From NCBI GenBank assembly GCA_017478485.1, contig JAFVDI010000020.1:1-64000 (forward strand): a stretch of DNA of 64,000 nt. Direction: 5' to 3'. A program made the position numbers and the translations under genes. The DNA is from Clostridiales bacterium. Its GTDB lineage: Bacteria > Bacillota > Clostridia > Saccharofermentanales > Saccharofermentanaceae. The notes under the pieces were generated by a model. That model worked only from the letters and a program-made list of their open reading frames with translations, had not been told where the DNA came from and did not search any database. Shown here in pieces: positions 26,278-34,747 of the stretch (the first letter of the stretch is position 1; each line of letters begins with the position of its first letter).

Positions 26278-27195
26278 ATGAAGAAAATAATAGCGACAGT
26301 CCTTTGCATAACGACCGTCATGTCGTTTGCAGCATGCAATAAGAAGACTCCGGAGTCGAGCACTACGGTCGTGACATATGAGAGCGTCGGAGGGCCTGAA
26401 GATACTGATCCCTCGGAGCCCGCTGCCCCCAAGCAGACCGTGAACAATCCCGCTTTGCAGTACATCAAGGACAAAGTCGAGACTCTTAAGGTAACTGATG
26501 AAGACGGCGATACTGAAGAAGTCGAATTCCATATCCCCGAGCTCCAGATCAAGTCTGCTTACGCAGAATCAGTCAACAAAGAGATCGCTGCCGCTTTCGA
26601 AAAGTACAAGAAAGATCTCCAGAAAGAGGATGCGCTGCATTTTTACAGCACGGCTTACATCCCTTATCTTACAAAGGAAGGCATCCTGAGCCTTGTTTTC
26701 ATTGCGTATGAAGAGACCGACCTGGATTCTTACAAGGTCTATAACATCGATGTAAAGACCGGCGAAAAGATCGAAAACGCCCGCATTGCAGAGATCGCAG
26801 GCGTCACGGACATAAGGAAGGCAGCCATGGACGCTCTCCAGAACTGGTATAACAAGATGGAGATCGTAAAGGTCAAGGACTATAAAGTCGTTCCGGAAGC
26901 CGGCCAGAAAGTCGATGAAGAAATGAAGGGCGTTGAAGCATCATTCAGCGAAAAGTACCTCAACGACAAGATGCAGATCGGCCTTACAAATGAAGGCAAG
27001 ATCTTCTTCATCTCAGAGGTCTGCACAATGGCAGGCGCTGACTTCTACGAGTGGGCTTATGACGCAGAAGGCGGAAATCTGGACGACGAAGAAAATCCGT
27101 ACTGGGTTGGCTGGGACGATCCTGATGAAGCAGGGGATGGCGAAGAAGAGGAAGACGACGAAGAAGAACCTGATGATTTTGATGACGGCATCTGA
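26278..27195 (+). CDS. Paralogous lipoprotein 4, acidic C-terminal tail
   Basis: 305 residues. Start at the ATG with AAGGAG. Lipobox SFAAC, a short linker richer in Pro and Ser than in the others, the family domain (IKSAYAESVNKEI, YIPYLTKEGILSLVF, YNIDVKTGEKIENARIA, YLNDKMQIGLTNEGKIFF) and a Glu/Asp-rich tail of about 25 residues. It has its own upstream region (TTGACA at 26217, TATAAT at 26244, spacing too long to be sure) without the ACACA array, so it may be controlled differently. Confidence 0.63.
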   Translation: MKKIIATVLCITTVMSFAACNKKTPESSTTVVTYESVGGPEDTDPSEPAAPKQTVNNPALQYIKDKVETLKVTDEDGDTEEVEFHIPELQIKSAYAESVNKEIAAAFEKYKKDLQKEDALHFYSTAYIPYLTKEGILSLVFIAYEETDLDSYKVYNIDVKTGEKIENARIAEIAGVTDIRKAAMDALQNWYNKMEIVKVKDYKVVPEAGQKVDEEMKGVEASFSEKYLNDKMQIGLTNEGKIFFISEVCTMAGADFYEWAYDAEGGNLDDEENPYWVGWDDPDEAGDGEEEEDDEEEPDDFDDGI

Positions 27196-27280
27196 ATCGT
27201 TGATAAATAATAATAAATAGGGTAATATCGCAAAATGCAGGCGAAAAGCCGCCGGCACAATCTCATTTTGGAGTAATTTT

Positions 27281-28549
27281 ATGAAGATAATCAAAAAACT
27301 GGCAATAGCCGTCGTTGCGGCTGCAATGATGATGACATCCGCAGCTGCCGTTCTGGCTGACGAGACCACGCCTTCCGCACCTGCAGGAACGGGAACCGCG
27401 CAGACACAGTCAACGACGGATCTTTCGAAGATGAGCTTTGACACGATGTACGGAAATCAGCTTCCGCAGTATCTCAATCACCAGTATGTCTTTGACGGCG
27501 AGAAGATCCCGGTCAATGAATCAAACTACTATTTTCTGCTGACTTTCATGCAGCTCAGCCAGTATGCGGCATACGGCTATCTCCCTTCCACAAACAACGG
27601 AAGGATCGATCTTACGGCCGCTTACGGCACGACGGGCAAGACCTGCGGACAGTATCTTGTCGAGCAGGCCGAGCAGTATCTCCACAGCACGTATATCATC
27701 ATGAGACGTGCCAAGGAAGCGGGCCTTTCGCTCAACGAGGAAGACATGAAGAGCATCGACAATGACGTTAACACATTGTACGAGCAGCAGGCAAAGCCTT
27801 CCGGAATAACGCTCGACAAGGCGATCAAGATCTATTTCGGACCCCGGTGCGATGAGCAGGCTTACCGTAAGATCCTCGAGAATTCAACACTCGCAGGCAA
27901 GTACCAGAAGAAGTTCGTTGAAGAGTTCAACGTTCCCGAAGACCAGAAGATGATCCCCAGCATCACATATGCGCTCCATTATGCTCCCGAAGCTTCCGCA
28001 TCCGCTGACGAAAAGGCGAAGGCAAAAGCAGCTGCCGATGAGATGCTCGGCAAGTGCAAGAGCATTGACGATCTCAAGAAGCTGGGCGCTGATGCAAAGA
28101 ACTCGGGAGTCTGCAGGGATGCAGGCACCGTCCCCGTACAGAAGGGAAAGATGGTTCCCGATTTCGAGAAATGGGCTTATGAAGCTGAGCGCAAAGAAGG
28201 CGAAATGGCTGTCATCTTTGCGAAGGAATACGGTTATTTCTGCGTAGGTTACAACGGCAAGGTCGAGATCGACGCCAGCGAAAAGCAGGACATGGCGAAC
28301 AAGGCCCTGAGCGACGACGTCGAAAAGGACATGACTTCCGGCAAGTACGGATTCAAGGACGAGGGTCAGATCGTAACGTTCAACTCGTCCAATGTTCTTG
28401 TCTATGTCTTCGGCGGTATCGCTGCAGTTGCAGTGATCATTCTGATCGCTGTCTCTGTTAAGACTTCTTCAAAGAAGACGGCAGGCAAGAAGAACGGCAA
28501 GAGTTCCGGTTCAAAGAAAAAGAATTCAGGCTCAAAGAAGTCAAAATAA
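27281..28549 (+). CDS. Membrane-anchored foldase-like protein (SurA/PrsA-like)
   Basis: 422 residues. Signal peptide (about 1-30, AAAVLADE), a helical SurA_N-like region, and a degenerate parvulin-like segment (about 225-335: ITYALHYAPE, KCKSIDDLKKLG, AGTVPVQKGKMVPDFEKWAYEAERKEGEM). A membrane helix at about 370-392 (VLVYVFGGIAAVAVIILIAV) and a Lys/Ser/Gly tail facing the cytosol follow. Likely a surface chaperone; whether the parvulin domain is active is unclear. Confidence 0.62.
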   Translation: MKIIKKLAIAVVAAAMMMTSAAAVLADETTPSAPAGTGTAQTQSTTDLSKMSFDTMYGNQLPQYLNHQYVFDGEKIPVNESNYYFLLTFMQLSQYAAYGYLPSTNNGRIDLTAAYGTTGKTCGQYLVEQAEQYLHSTYIIMRRAKEAGLSLNEEDMKSIDNDVNTLYEQQAKPSGITLDKAIKIYFGPRCDEQAYRKILENSTLAGKYQKKFVEEFNVPEDQKMIPSITYALHYAPEASASADEKAKAKAAADEMLGKCKSIDDLKKLGADAKNSGVCRDAGTVPVQKGKMVPDFEKWAYEAERKEGEMAVIFAKEYGYFCVGYNGKVEIDASEKQDMANKALSDDVEKDMTSGKYGFKDEGQIVTFNSSNVLVYVFGGIAAVAVIILIAVSVKTSSKKTAGKKNGKSSGSKKKNSGSKKSK

Positions 28550-28555
28550 AACCTG

Positions 28556-29035
28556 ATGCTCCACCCGATCGACCCTGTTTTCGACAAAGATTCGCGTGTC
28601 TTGATCCTCGGAAGCTTTCCTTCGGTCAAGTCCAGGGAAGAAGGGTTCTTTTACGGACATCCGCAAAACCGTTTCTGGAAAGTGACTGCACGCGTTTTCG
28701 GTGAGGAAGTGCCGAAGACGGTTGATGAGAAGAAAGCGTTTTTGCTCCGCAATCACATTGCTCTCTGGGACGTTATCGGTTCATGCGACATCGAGGGTTC
28801 TTCTGACGCGAGCATCCGTAATGTAAAAGTTAATGACATAAGTCATATCCTGAAGACCGCCCGAATAAAGGCGGTCTTTCTTAACGGCAGGAAGGCATAC
28901 AGCCTGTATCAGAAATACATGTATCCGGACGTTAAGCGCGAAGGCATCTGCCTGCCCTCCACGAGCCCCGCAAACGCGATGTGGAGCGTTGATAAGCTCA
29001 CAGCCGAGTGGAAGCAGATACGCATTACGGTATGA
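28556..29035 (+). CDS. Hypoxanthine/uracil DNA glycosylase
   Basis: 159 residues of the uracil-DNA-glycosylase superfamily, closest in pattern to the family-6 DNA-deoxyinosine glycosylases: VLILGSFPSVKSREEGFFYGHPQNRFW near the N-terminus, HIALWDVIGSC, and LPSTSPAN near the C-terminus. It would remove deaminated adenine from DNA in base excision repair. It starts six bases after the foldase-like gene; no strong ribosome site is visible, so translational coupling is likely. Confidence 0.82.
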   Translation: MLHPIDPVFDKDSRVLILGSFPSVKSREEGFFYGHPQNRFWKVTARVFGEEVPKTVDEKKAFLLRNHIALWDVIGSCDIEGSSDASIRNVKVNDISHILKTARIKAVFLNGRKAYSLYQKYMYPDVKREGICLPSTSPANAMWSVDKLTAEWKQIRITV

Positions 29036-29050
29036 GGTATAATCTGTCTC

Positions 29051-30487
29051 ATGGAAAAGAAGAAAAGCCTCACGTTAACAGATAAGATCAGCTATGTGCT
29101 CCTTGCCGCCGGGGTCATCATTTTCCTGACCGGCGAAGGCCTTATCCGCAATCCCGATCACGACAGTTTTTTCCTCATCGATCTCGGAAGATACATCGTC
29201 AATAACCGCGCGCTTCCCACGAAGGCATACTGGCTCATCACGGATGATGTTCCGACGATCGTACAGCAGTGGATGTGCGACGCATCCAATTACATCGCGT
29301 ACTATCTGGGCGGATACACCGGACTTGTGATACTTGGGATCTTATTTGACGTCATCCTTTTGGGATGCATGTTCATTTACTGCAAAGAGCTGTTTAAGAA
29401 CTGCAGGACAGCCCTTGTTTCCGCAGTCTTCCTGTGGCTTCTCCTGGGCGAGTTCACGAGCACGAGGCCGTTCTCGATCACGATCTCCATATCGCTCCTG
29501 GAACTTGCGCTCCTTCACAGGTACTTTTCGAAAGAGGAACACACAAGGGAAGAGACATTGAAGTTCTTCCTTCTCATCGCCGCGATATTCATCTTCCAGG
29601 TCAACTGGCAGGCTTCAAACATACTGTTCCCGGTCTTCTGGCTGTTGTGCTACATTCCCGTCATCAAAGAAGACAGGATGAGCATAAGATTCGGCATCAA
29701 TCTGCAGGCGATAGCTGCGATCGGGATAGGGCTCGTAAGCTCGATGCTGAGTCCCAACGGAATTCACGGAACGCTTTATCTATTCTATTCGCGAGGCTCG
29801 CTCGAAGGCTTCAATATCTACGAGTGCCAGCCGCCCAAATTGTGGTCGGTCTATCCGGTCATAATCGCCATGATCGTCGCGCTCCTGGTATATGCCGCGG
29901 TCAAGCATAAACTCACCGCAGCGCAGTTCTTGCTTGCCGCCGGATGCGTCTTCATGTCAGTGCTTTTCCAGCGTTGCTGCTGGACTCTTGTCCTGCCGCT
30001 TGCCCAGCTCATGGTGAATTTCAAGCTCATCGAAAAGAAGGAAAGATGGATCAGATGGGGCCTTGTTGCGGTCTGCATCCTTTCGGTTAATCTCATTTTC
30101 AAATACAAAAACGAAAAGACAGACGACCTTCAGAAGATGCTCGATTCAGTGCCGCCGCCCGATCAGGTCACGCTCTATACCGATTTCAATTCCGGCCCGT
30201 ATTTTCTCATCGACGGATATAAGATCTATTTCGATGCGAGGCCCGAGCTATACCATACGCACATAGCCGGCGAAAAGGCCTTTACCAAAGAGGCCCTGGC
30301 GGTATGGACAGGCGATATCGATTATGCGGAATTCATAGAGAAATACGGTTTTGACTGGTTCGCTGTCTCATCGGGCAGCCATATGGACGACTATCTTTAC
30401 GGTGAGCCTGATTATGAGCAGGTCTTCGAAAACGAGGATGACGGCATCGTCATTTACAGGCGGATTCAGGAACAGACTAACCCTTGA
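29051..30487 (+). CDS. Polytopic membrane protein, GT-C-like
   Basis: 478 residues with about eleven helices, then a C-terminal extracellular domain. Features resemble GT-C/STT3-like uncharacterised proteins: an early loop with acidic residues (NPDHDSFFLIDLGRY) and a late YTDFNSGPYFLIDGYKIYFDARPEL block. May act on lipid-linked sugars at the outer membrane face. Its 3' end overlaps the convergent GT2 gene by 11 bases. A TATAAT (29038-29043) ends seven bases before the ATG and there is no Shine-Dalgarno, so translation may be leaderless or coupled. Confidence 0.6.
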   Translation: MEKKKSLTLTDKISYVLLAAGVIIFLTGEGLIRNPDHDSFFLIDLGRYIVNNRALPTKAYWLITDDVPTIVQQWMCDASNYIAYYLGGYTGLVILGILFDVILLGCMFIYCKELFKNCRTALVSAVFLWLLLGEFTSTRPFSITISISLLELALLHRYFSKEEHTREETLKFFLLIAAIFIFQVNWQASNILFPVFWLLCYIPVIKEDRMSIRFGINLQAIAAIGIGLVSSMLSPNGIHGTLYLFYSRGSLEGFNIYECQPPKLWSVYPVIIAMIVALLVYAAVKHKLTAAQFLLAAGCVFMSVLFQRCCWTLVLPLAQLMVNFKLIEKKERWIRWGLVAVCILSVNLIFKYKNEKTDDLQKMLDSVPPPDQVTLYTDFNSGPYFLIDGYKIYFDARPELYHTHIAGEKAFTKEALAVWTGDIDYAEFIEKYGFDWFAVSSGSHMDDYLYGEPDYEQVFENEDDGIVIYRRIQEQTNP

Positions 30488-31157
30488 ACGTGAGCAGGAA
30501 CTTAAGGTGCCTGAAGCCGTCCCTCACGCTCCTCAGGTGAGGCCGGCCGCTCCTTCCGTCCTTTCTGAGTCTTGTGGGGACTTCAGTTACTCTTAATCCT
30601 TTCAGTCCGGCTTTTACGATCATCTCGGAGGCATATTCCATGCCTGTCGTCTGAAGATCAAGCGACAGTATAGCCTCCCTGTTATAGCCTCTGAGGCCGC
30701 AGTGGAAGTCTTTTACCTTGCTGTGAAAACGCTTTCTTCCGATGAAGGAGAGAAAAGGATTACCGATGTATCTGTGGCTCCAGGGCATAGCGCCTTTTTC
30801 GATGCCGCCCGCAAAGCGGTTGCCGACAACGAGATCTTCGCCTTCGCGGAGCTTTTCGAGAAAGGGCATGAGGTTTGAGAAATCGTAGCTGTCATCGCAG
30901 TCGCCCATGATGACGTATCTGCCTTTTGCTTCTCCGCATCCTTTGATGAGAGCGCTGCCGTAGCCTTTGACGGGCGCATGGACCACGCGCGCGCCTTCTG
31001 CTGCGGCTATGTCCGCGGAACCGTCAGTGCTGCCGTTATCGGCGATCAGGACTTCTCCGTCTATGTTGTTCTTTTCGAGAAAGGCACGGGCTTTTCTTAT
31101 GCATAGGGCCAGGGTCTCGGCTTCGTTCAGGCAGGGCATCAGGATCGTCAGTTCCAT
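30477..31157 (-). CDS. Family 2 glycosyltransferase, polyprenyl-phosphate sugar synthase-like
   Basis: 226 residues, GT-A fold of the DPM1 type: ILMPCLNEAETL, IADNGSTDGS, MGDCDDSYDF (the DxD-like metal site) and VVGNRFAGG. No C-terminal membrane helices. Such enzymes transfer a sugar from a nucleotide to a polyprenyl phosphate. A GT-C-like protein encoded next door could use that lipid sugar, but the genes converge, so the link is inference. Last gene after MoxR-DUF58-membrane protein, one base after its neighbour. Confidence 0.82.
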   Translation of the reverse strand: MELTILMPCLNEAETLALCIRKARAFLEKNNIDGEVLIADNGSTDGSADIAAAEGARVVHAPVKGYGSALIKGCGEAKGRYVIMGDCDDSYDFSNLMPFLEKLREGEDLVVGNRFAGGIEKGAMPWSHRYIGNPFLSFIGRKRFHSKVKDFHCGLRGYNREAILSLDLQTTGMEYASEMIVKAGLKGLRVTEVPTRLRKDGRSGRPHLRSVRDGFRHLKFLLTFKG

Positions 31158-31158
31158 A

Positions 31159-32388
31159 TCATTTACCGTAACGTACCTTCTCGTATTCCTGCCTTAAAGC
31201 TGCGATGTCCTTGTCGCCGTTCGCCTTAAGGACTTTTTCGATCTGTCCGGGAGTAGAGGAAGCATAGACCGGCAGGCCTTTGCGCATTGCGCGTGAGGTC
31301 TTCTCGTAGAACTGCTTTCTGATGCGGCGCTCATATCCTTTGCCGAAATCGCGGTTCTTCCTGAACAAAACTCTCTTATCGGGGCGCAGGTCTTCGATCG
31401 TATCGATGATGTTGCCGTCGCTGACGGGCTCGTCGCTCTTGCGGTAAACGGGCGCGTTGAGGATGATCAGGCGCAGCACGCGGATGATTAAGAGTGCAAG
31501 GCCGATCAGGATCAGTATCGCGATAATGATGCCGAGTACGCGCAGCCAGGGCTCGTCTTTGGCAACCTCCTCGGGTTCGATCATGAAGCCCTGGGTCGCA
31601 TCCGAATTTTCAGTGCCCTCGAAAAGCTTGCTGATCAGATCAAGGATCGCGAGGAGCAGGCGTATCAGGAACGGTATGATCGCGAGCAGTAAGTTCTGTA
31701 TCGCATTCGAAAGAACGGATATGGGCAGAATCTTCATGAGAACGAGAGAGACCGCAAAGACGCCGACAAGGCCCAGAGCCGTCAGGTAATTCTGCCTCTT
31801 GAGGAATTTAACCGGCCTCGTTGACTTTCTGATCGAGTGATAGTACTTCTCGTCAAATGTCGCGATCTGGCGCATTACAAGGTACATAACGGCGATCACG
31901 ATGGTATTGATGATGATGTTTTCGATGAGATCCGTGCGCCTCATCATGGCGTAGAAGATGCCGCAGACCGGGAAAATGCACGCAGGGAAAGCGATGACCT
32001 GGGAATCGCTCGCGGAGAACGTCGGATTCAGCCTGTAGCTTATCGAAAATACCGTGAATACGAATACGATGACCGCCAGATAGATCATGTTCGCGATGTG
32101 ATCTCCGAACGGCAGGAAAGGGATCATTATCAGCGCGAAATAGAAAACGGCTGATGAGACGATGTGGATCAGGAAACAAGGCATCAGCTTCGGCCATTTT
32201 CTTCTGATAAATGTGTGGGCCGCAGCTAGTAACAGTGTTACAAACTGATCGTATGCGTCTATCGTGATGTATTCGCTGAAGCCCCTGACCGCCATGAGAC
32301 AAGACAGGATCGAAGTCGCTATTATCATCGACAGCAAAAGTTCGGCGAAGAAGTTTTCGCGGATCCTTCTGGTATCCTGTTCAGTCAT
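31159..32388 (-). CDS. Membrane protein of the MoxR-DUF58 operon (DUF4129-like C-terminus)
   Basis: 409 residues with six to seven helices in the N-terminal half, another near 290, and a cytosolic C-terminus (RIRKQFYEKTSRAMRKGLPVYASSTPGQIEKVL) that matches the tail of transglutaminase-DUF4129 proteins. The transglutaminase domain usual in this operon is absent. Overlaps the DUF58 gene by eight bases. Confidence 0.6.
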   Translation of the reverse strand: MTEQDTRRIRENFFAELLLSMIIATSILSCLMAVRGFSEYITIDAYDQFVTLLLAAAHTFIRRKWPKLMPCFLIHIVSSAVFYFALIMIPFLPFGDHIANMIYLAVIVFVFTVFSISYRLNPTFSASDSQVIAFPACIFPVCGIFYAMMRRTDLIENIIINTIVIAVMYLVMRQIATFDEKYYHSIRKSTRPVKFLKRQNYLTALGLVGVFAVSLVLMKILPISVLSNAIQNLLLAIIPFLIRLLLAILDLISKLFEGTENSDATQGFMIEPEEVAKDEPWLRVLGIIIAILILIGLALLIIRVLRLIILNAPVYRKSDEPVSDGNIIDTIEDLRPDKRVLFRKNRDFGKGYERRIRKQFYEKTSRAMRKGLPVYASSTPGQIEKVLKANGDKDIAALRQEYEKVRYGK

Positions 32389-33505
32389 AGCCGACCTCCT
32401 CCCACCTCAGGTAAGAGCTTTCGATCTCCGGCTCCGGGTGCACTTCGGGCGATGTCTTGTAGCAGGGCATCAGCCAGAGAAGAGAAGGTCTTATGGTCTT
32501 AATGTCAGCCAGGAACATGCGGAAGCTGTCGCTGAACTGGGGGGATATGATCAGGATGAAATCGCTCTGATCAGTTGAGGAAACGTACTTTTCGAAGATC
32601 TCCGCAAACGGGATGACGGGCGTCTTAAGATCGATCCCCGCGAGCATTATCCCGCGCTTTTCAGGGGATCCCGGGTCGTTTTCGGATACGACGGGATTGC
32701 CCGTCAGGATGTCTATCCCGTTGGTGTAAAGCGATGCCTGAATGCCGAGCTGTGAAAGCTCGATCAGGTATGTGTAAGTGAGGCTGATCGCCTTTTCGAG
32801 GAGCGATGTCGAGCCTTTGGGATTATAGTTTTCCAGGTTCAAAAAGATGTGCACTTTCTGCGTGCATGTCGAGGCATTCTGGTTGACCATGAGGTCGCCC
32901 GTCTTGGCGCTCGCCTTCCAGTTGATGCTCTTCATCGGATCGTTCGGGCCGTATTCGCGGATGCCGGAGAGCGAGAACGGATCGGTCAGGAGGGTCCTTC
33001 TGCACTGCATTTCGCTGAGCGTGACCGAAACGAGGATATCTATGATGTTCGTCCTTACGAGCTCGGGAAGCACGATCAGATGCGAGTCATTGTCGAATTC
33101 CTTTGTGAAGCGCTCGATGAGAAAGAGGTCCGATGTCGTGATGCCGACTCTCGGGAAGACATAGTATCCGCGCTTGCTGCATTTTGCCTTGATGCGCCTT
33201 GTGTGCTTCGAAAAGGCCTTCATCGTGAGCATGTCTTCGCGGTAGATGAAGTCGGAGGTCGTTGCGTTAACCTCGTCGAAAAACTTGATCTCGCGGGGTG
33301 TCTCGAACTTGAGGATGATGAACGGGAGAGGGAGTTTTTTCCTGTTTTCGACGACTTCAATGAGCTCGATTTTTTCGCCGAAATCCGCGACGTTCTTGGA
33401 GAAGTCGACCTTAAGGCTTAATTCATCGAGCGCATGCATGCGGTAATAGAGGATCTCTCCCATGAAGACCGCAATGAGTATACCGACGAGAACGATTATT
33501 TCCAT
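32381..33505 (-). CDS. DUF58 domain protein
   Basis: 374 residues: an N-terminal membrane helix (IIVLVGILIAVFMGEILYY), a beta-rich region, then the DUF58 signature (GIREYGPNDPMKSINWKASAKTGDLMV, about 195-220) and a von-Willebrand-A-like fold. DUF58 proteins work with MoxR ATPases in envelope-linked complexes of unclear role. Directly follows the MoxR gene. Confidence 0.85.
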   Translation of the reverse strand: MEIIVLVGILIAVFMGEILYYRMHALDELSLKVDFSKNVADFGEKIELIEVVENRKKLPLPFIILKFETPREIKFFDEVNATTSDFIYREDMLTMKAFSKHTRRIKAKCSKRGYYVFPRVGITTSDLFLIERFTKEFDNDSHLIVLPELVRTNIIDILVSVTLSEMQCRRTLLTDPFSLSGIREYGPNDPMKSINWKASAKTGDLMVNQNASTCTQKVHIFLNLENYNPKGSTSLLEKAISLTYTYLIELSQLGIQASLYTNGIDILTGNPVVSENDPGSPEKRGIMLAGIDLKTPVIPFAEIFEKYVSSTDQSDFILIISPQFSDSFRMFLADIKTIRPSLLWLMPCYKTSPEVHPEPEIESSYLRWEEVGYD

Positions 33506-34474
33506 TTAGTTCCTGCTGAAATCCTCAGTCGGGCAGGGGATCTGTTCAAGGATCTTGTTGATTATCTCTTCAGCCACATCGCGCTTGGAAAGGAACCTGC
33601 CTTCCTTTGAAACTGAGCGCTGCAGGCGGATGGTGAGACGGTGTGCGAGGACCGGAACGGCAAGCGCCTTGAAGTCATCGGGGATGCAGTTCGTGCGGTC
33701 TCTTACGAAAGCCCTCGCCTTGGCAGCGGCCACAAAAGCAAGGAGCGCACGCGGGCTCGCGCCGAGCGCTATGTCACCCGAACCTCTTGTTGCCTCGACG
33801 ATCCTGGCTGCGTAGTCGTAGAGAAGGTCTGATACAAAGATGTTCTTTGCCTGCTCCTGCATCGCGAAGAGTTCTTCTTTGTCAGTGACGGGAGCGAGCT
33901 TGTCGAGCGGGTCTTCCGTCGCGAATCTCTTGAGGATGTCCATGCTCTCTTCGTGTGTCGGATAGTCCATCTTGATCATCATGAGAAAGCGGTCAAGCTG
34001 CGCTTCGGGAAGCGGGAAAGTACCCTGTGATTCGACCGGGTTCTGCGTTGCGATTACGAGGAACGGCGGCTCTAATCTCCTTGTGTCGCCATCGACCGTT
34101 ACCTGCTTTTCCTCCATGCACTCGAGAAGGCTCGACTGCGTCCTTGCGGTTGCGCGGTTGATCTCGTCCGCCAGAAGGATGTTCGTGAATACAGGTCCTT
34201 TTCTGAATACGAAAGAGTTGGTCTCGCGGTCGAAAAAGTTGATGCCCGTGAGGTCGGAAGGAAGGAGGTCTATCGTGAACTGCACGCGCTTGAAATCAAG
34301 GTCGAGTGATGCGGCCAGAGCCTTTGCTGTCTTCGTCTTGCCGGTTCCCGGAACGTCCTCCAGAAGCACGTGTCCGCCGACCAGCAGGGAGATCAGAAGA
34401 AGCTCGATCTGATCGTCTTTTCCGACGATGACCTTGCCTACGTTTCCGAGGATCTTTTCAGAAAATGAATTCAT
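33506..34474 (-). CDS. MoxR-family AAA+ ATPase
   Basis: 322 residues. Walker A (EDVPGTGKTKTAKAL, near 40), Walker B (ILLADEINRA), sensor 1 (VIATQNPVE) and a C-terminal lid. MoxR ATPases are thought to remodel partner complexes, here the DUF58 protein encoded next. AAAGGTG before the ATG; a TATAAT (minus strand, 34532-34537) marks a probable promoter. Confidence 0.9.
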   Translation of the reverse strand: MNSFSEKILGNVGKVIVGKDDQIELLLISLLVGGHVLLEDVPGTGKTKTAKALAASLDLDFKRVQFTIDLLPSDLTGINFFDRETNSFVFRKGPVFTNILLADEINRATARTQSSLLECMEEKQVTVDGDTRRLEPPFLVIATQNPVESQGTFPLPEAQLDRFLMMIKMDYPTHEESMDILKRFATEDPLDKLAPVTDKEELFAMQEQAKNIFVSDLLYDYAARIVEATRGSGDIALGASPRALLAFVAAAKARAFVRDRTNCIPDDFKALAVPVLAHRLTIRLQRSVSKEGRFLSKRDVAEEIINKILEQIPCPTEDFSRN

Positions 34475-34580
34475 AAGGGCACCTTTCCGACACGTACCGC
34501 AAGAGACGGCGTGTACTGTGAAACTGCCTTAATTATACATTTTCGCTCGAGTATATGTATCGGGGCAAATTCTCACTGAA

Positions 34581-34672
34581 CGGCGGCCAAAGTAGCTGTT
34601 TGGGTATCTGTTTTGTTCGAAACAGATACCTTTTCGGTTAATTTCCCCATTGCGGCGGCCAAAGTAGCTGTT
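34581..34672. repeat. 20-bp direct repeats flanking a hairpin
   Basis: The 20-mer CGGCGGCCAAAGTAGCTGTT occurs at 34581 and 34653, 72 bases apart and identical. Between them lies an 11-bp perfect stem (GGTATCTGTTT with AAACAGATACC, 34603-34630) followed by TTTT. The gap separates MoxR (leftward) and the zinc-ribbon gene (ending here), so the hairpin may terminate transcription, but the exact repeats are unexplained. Confidence 0.75.
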
Positions 34673-34747
34673 GTGAAGCAAATAACAGTCCGGCCCCGAA
34701 AAGGAACCGGACTTGATATACGAGGTGTATTACTGCGCTTCGGGCCG

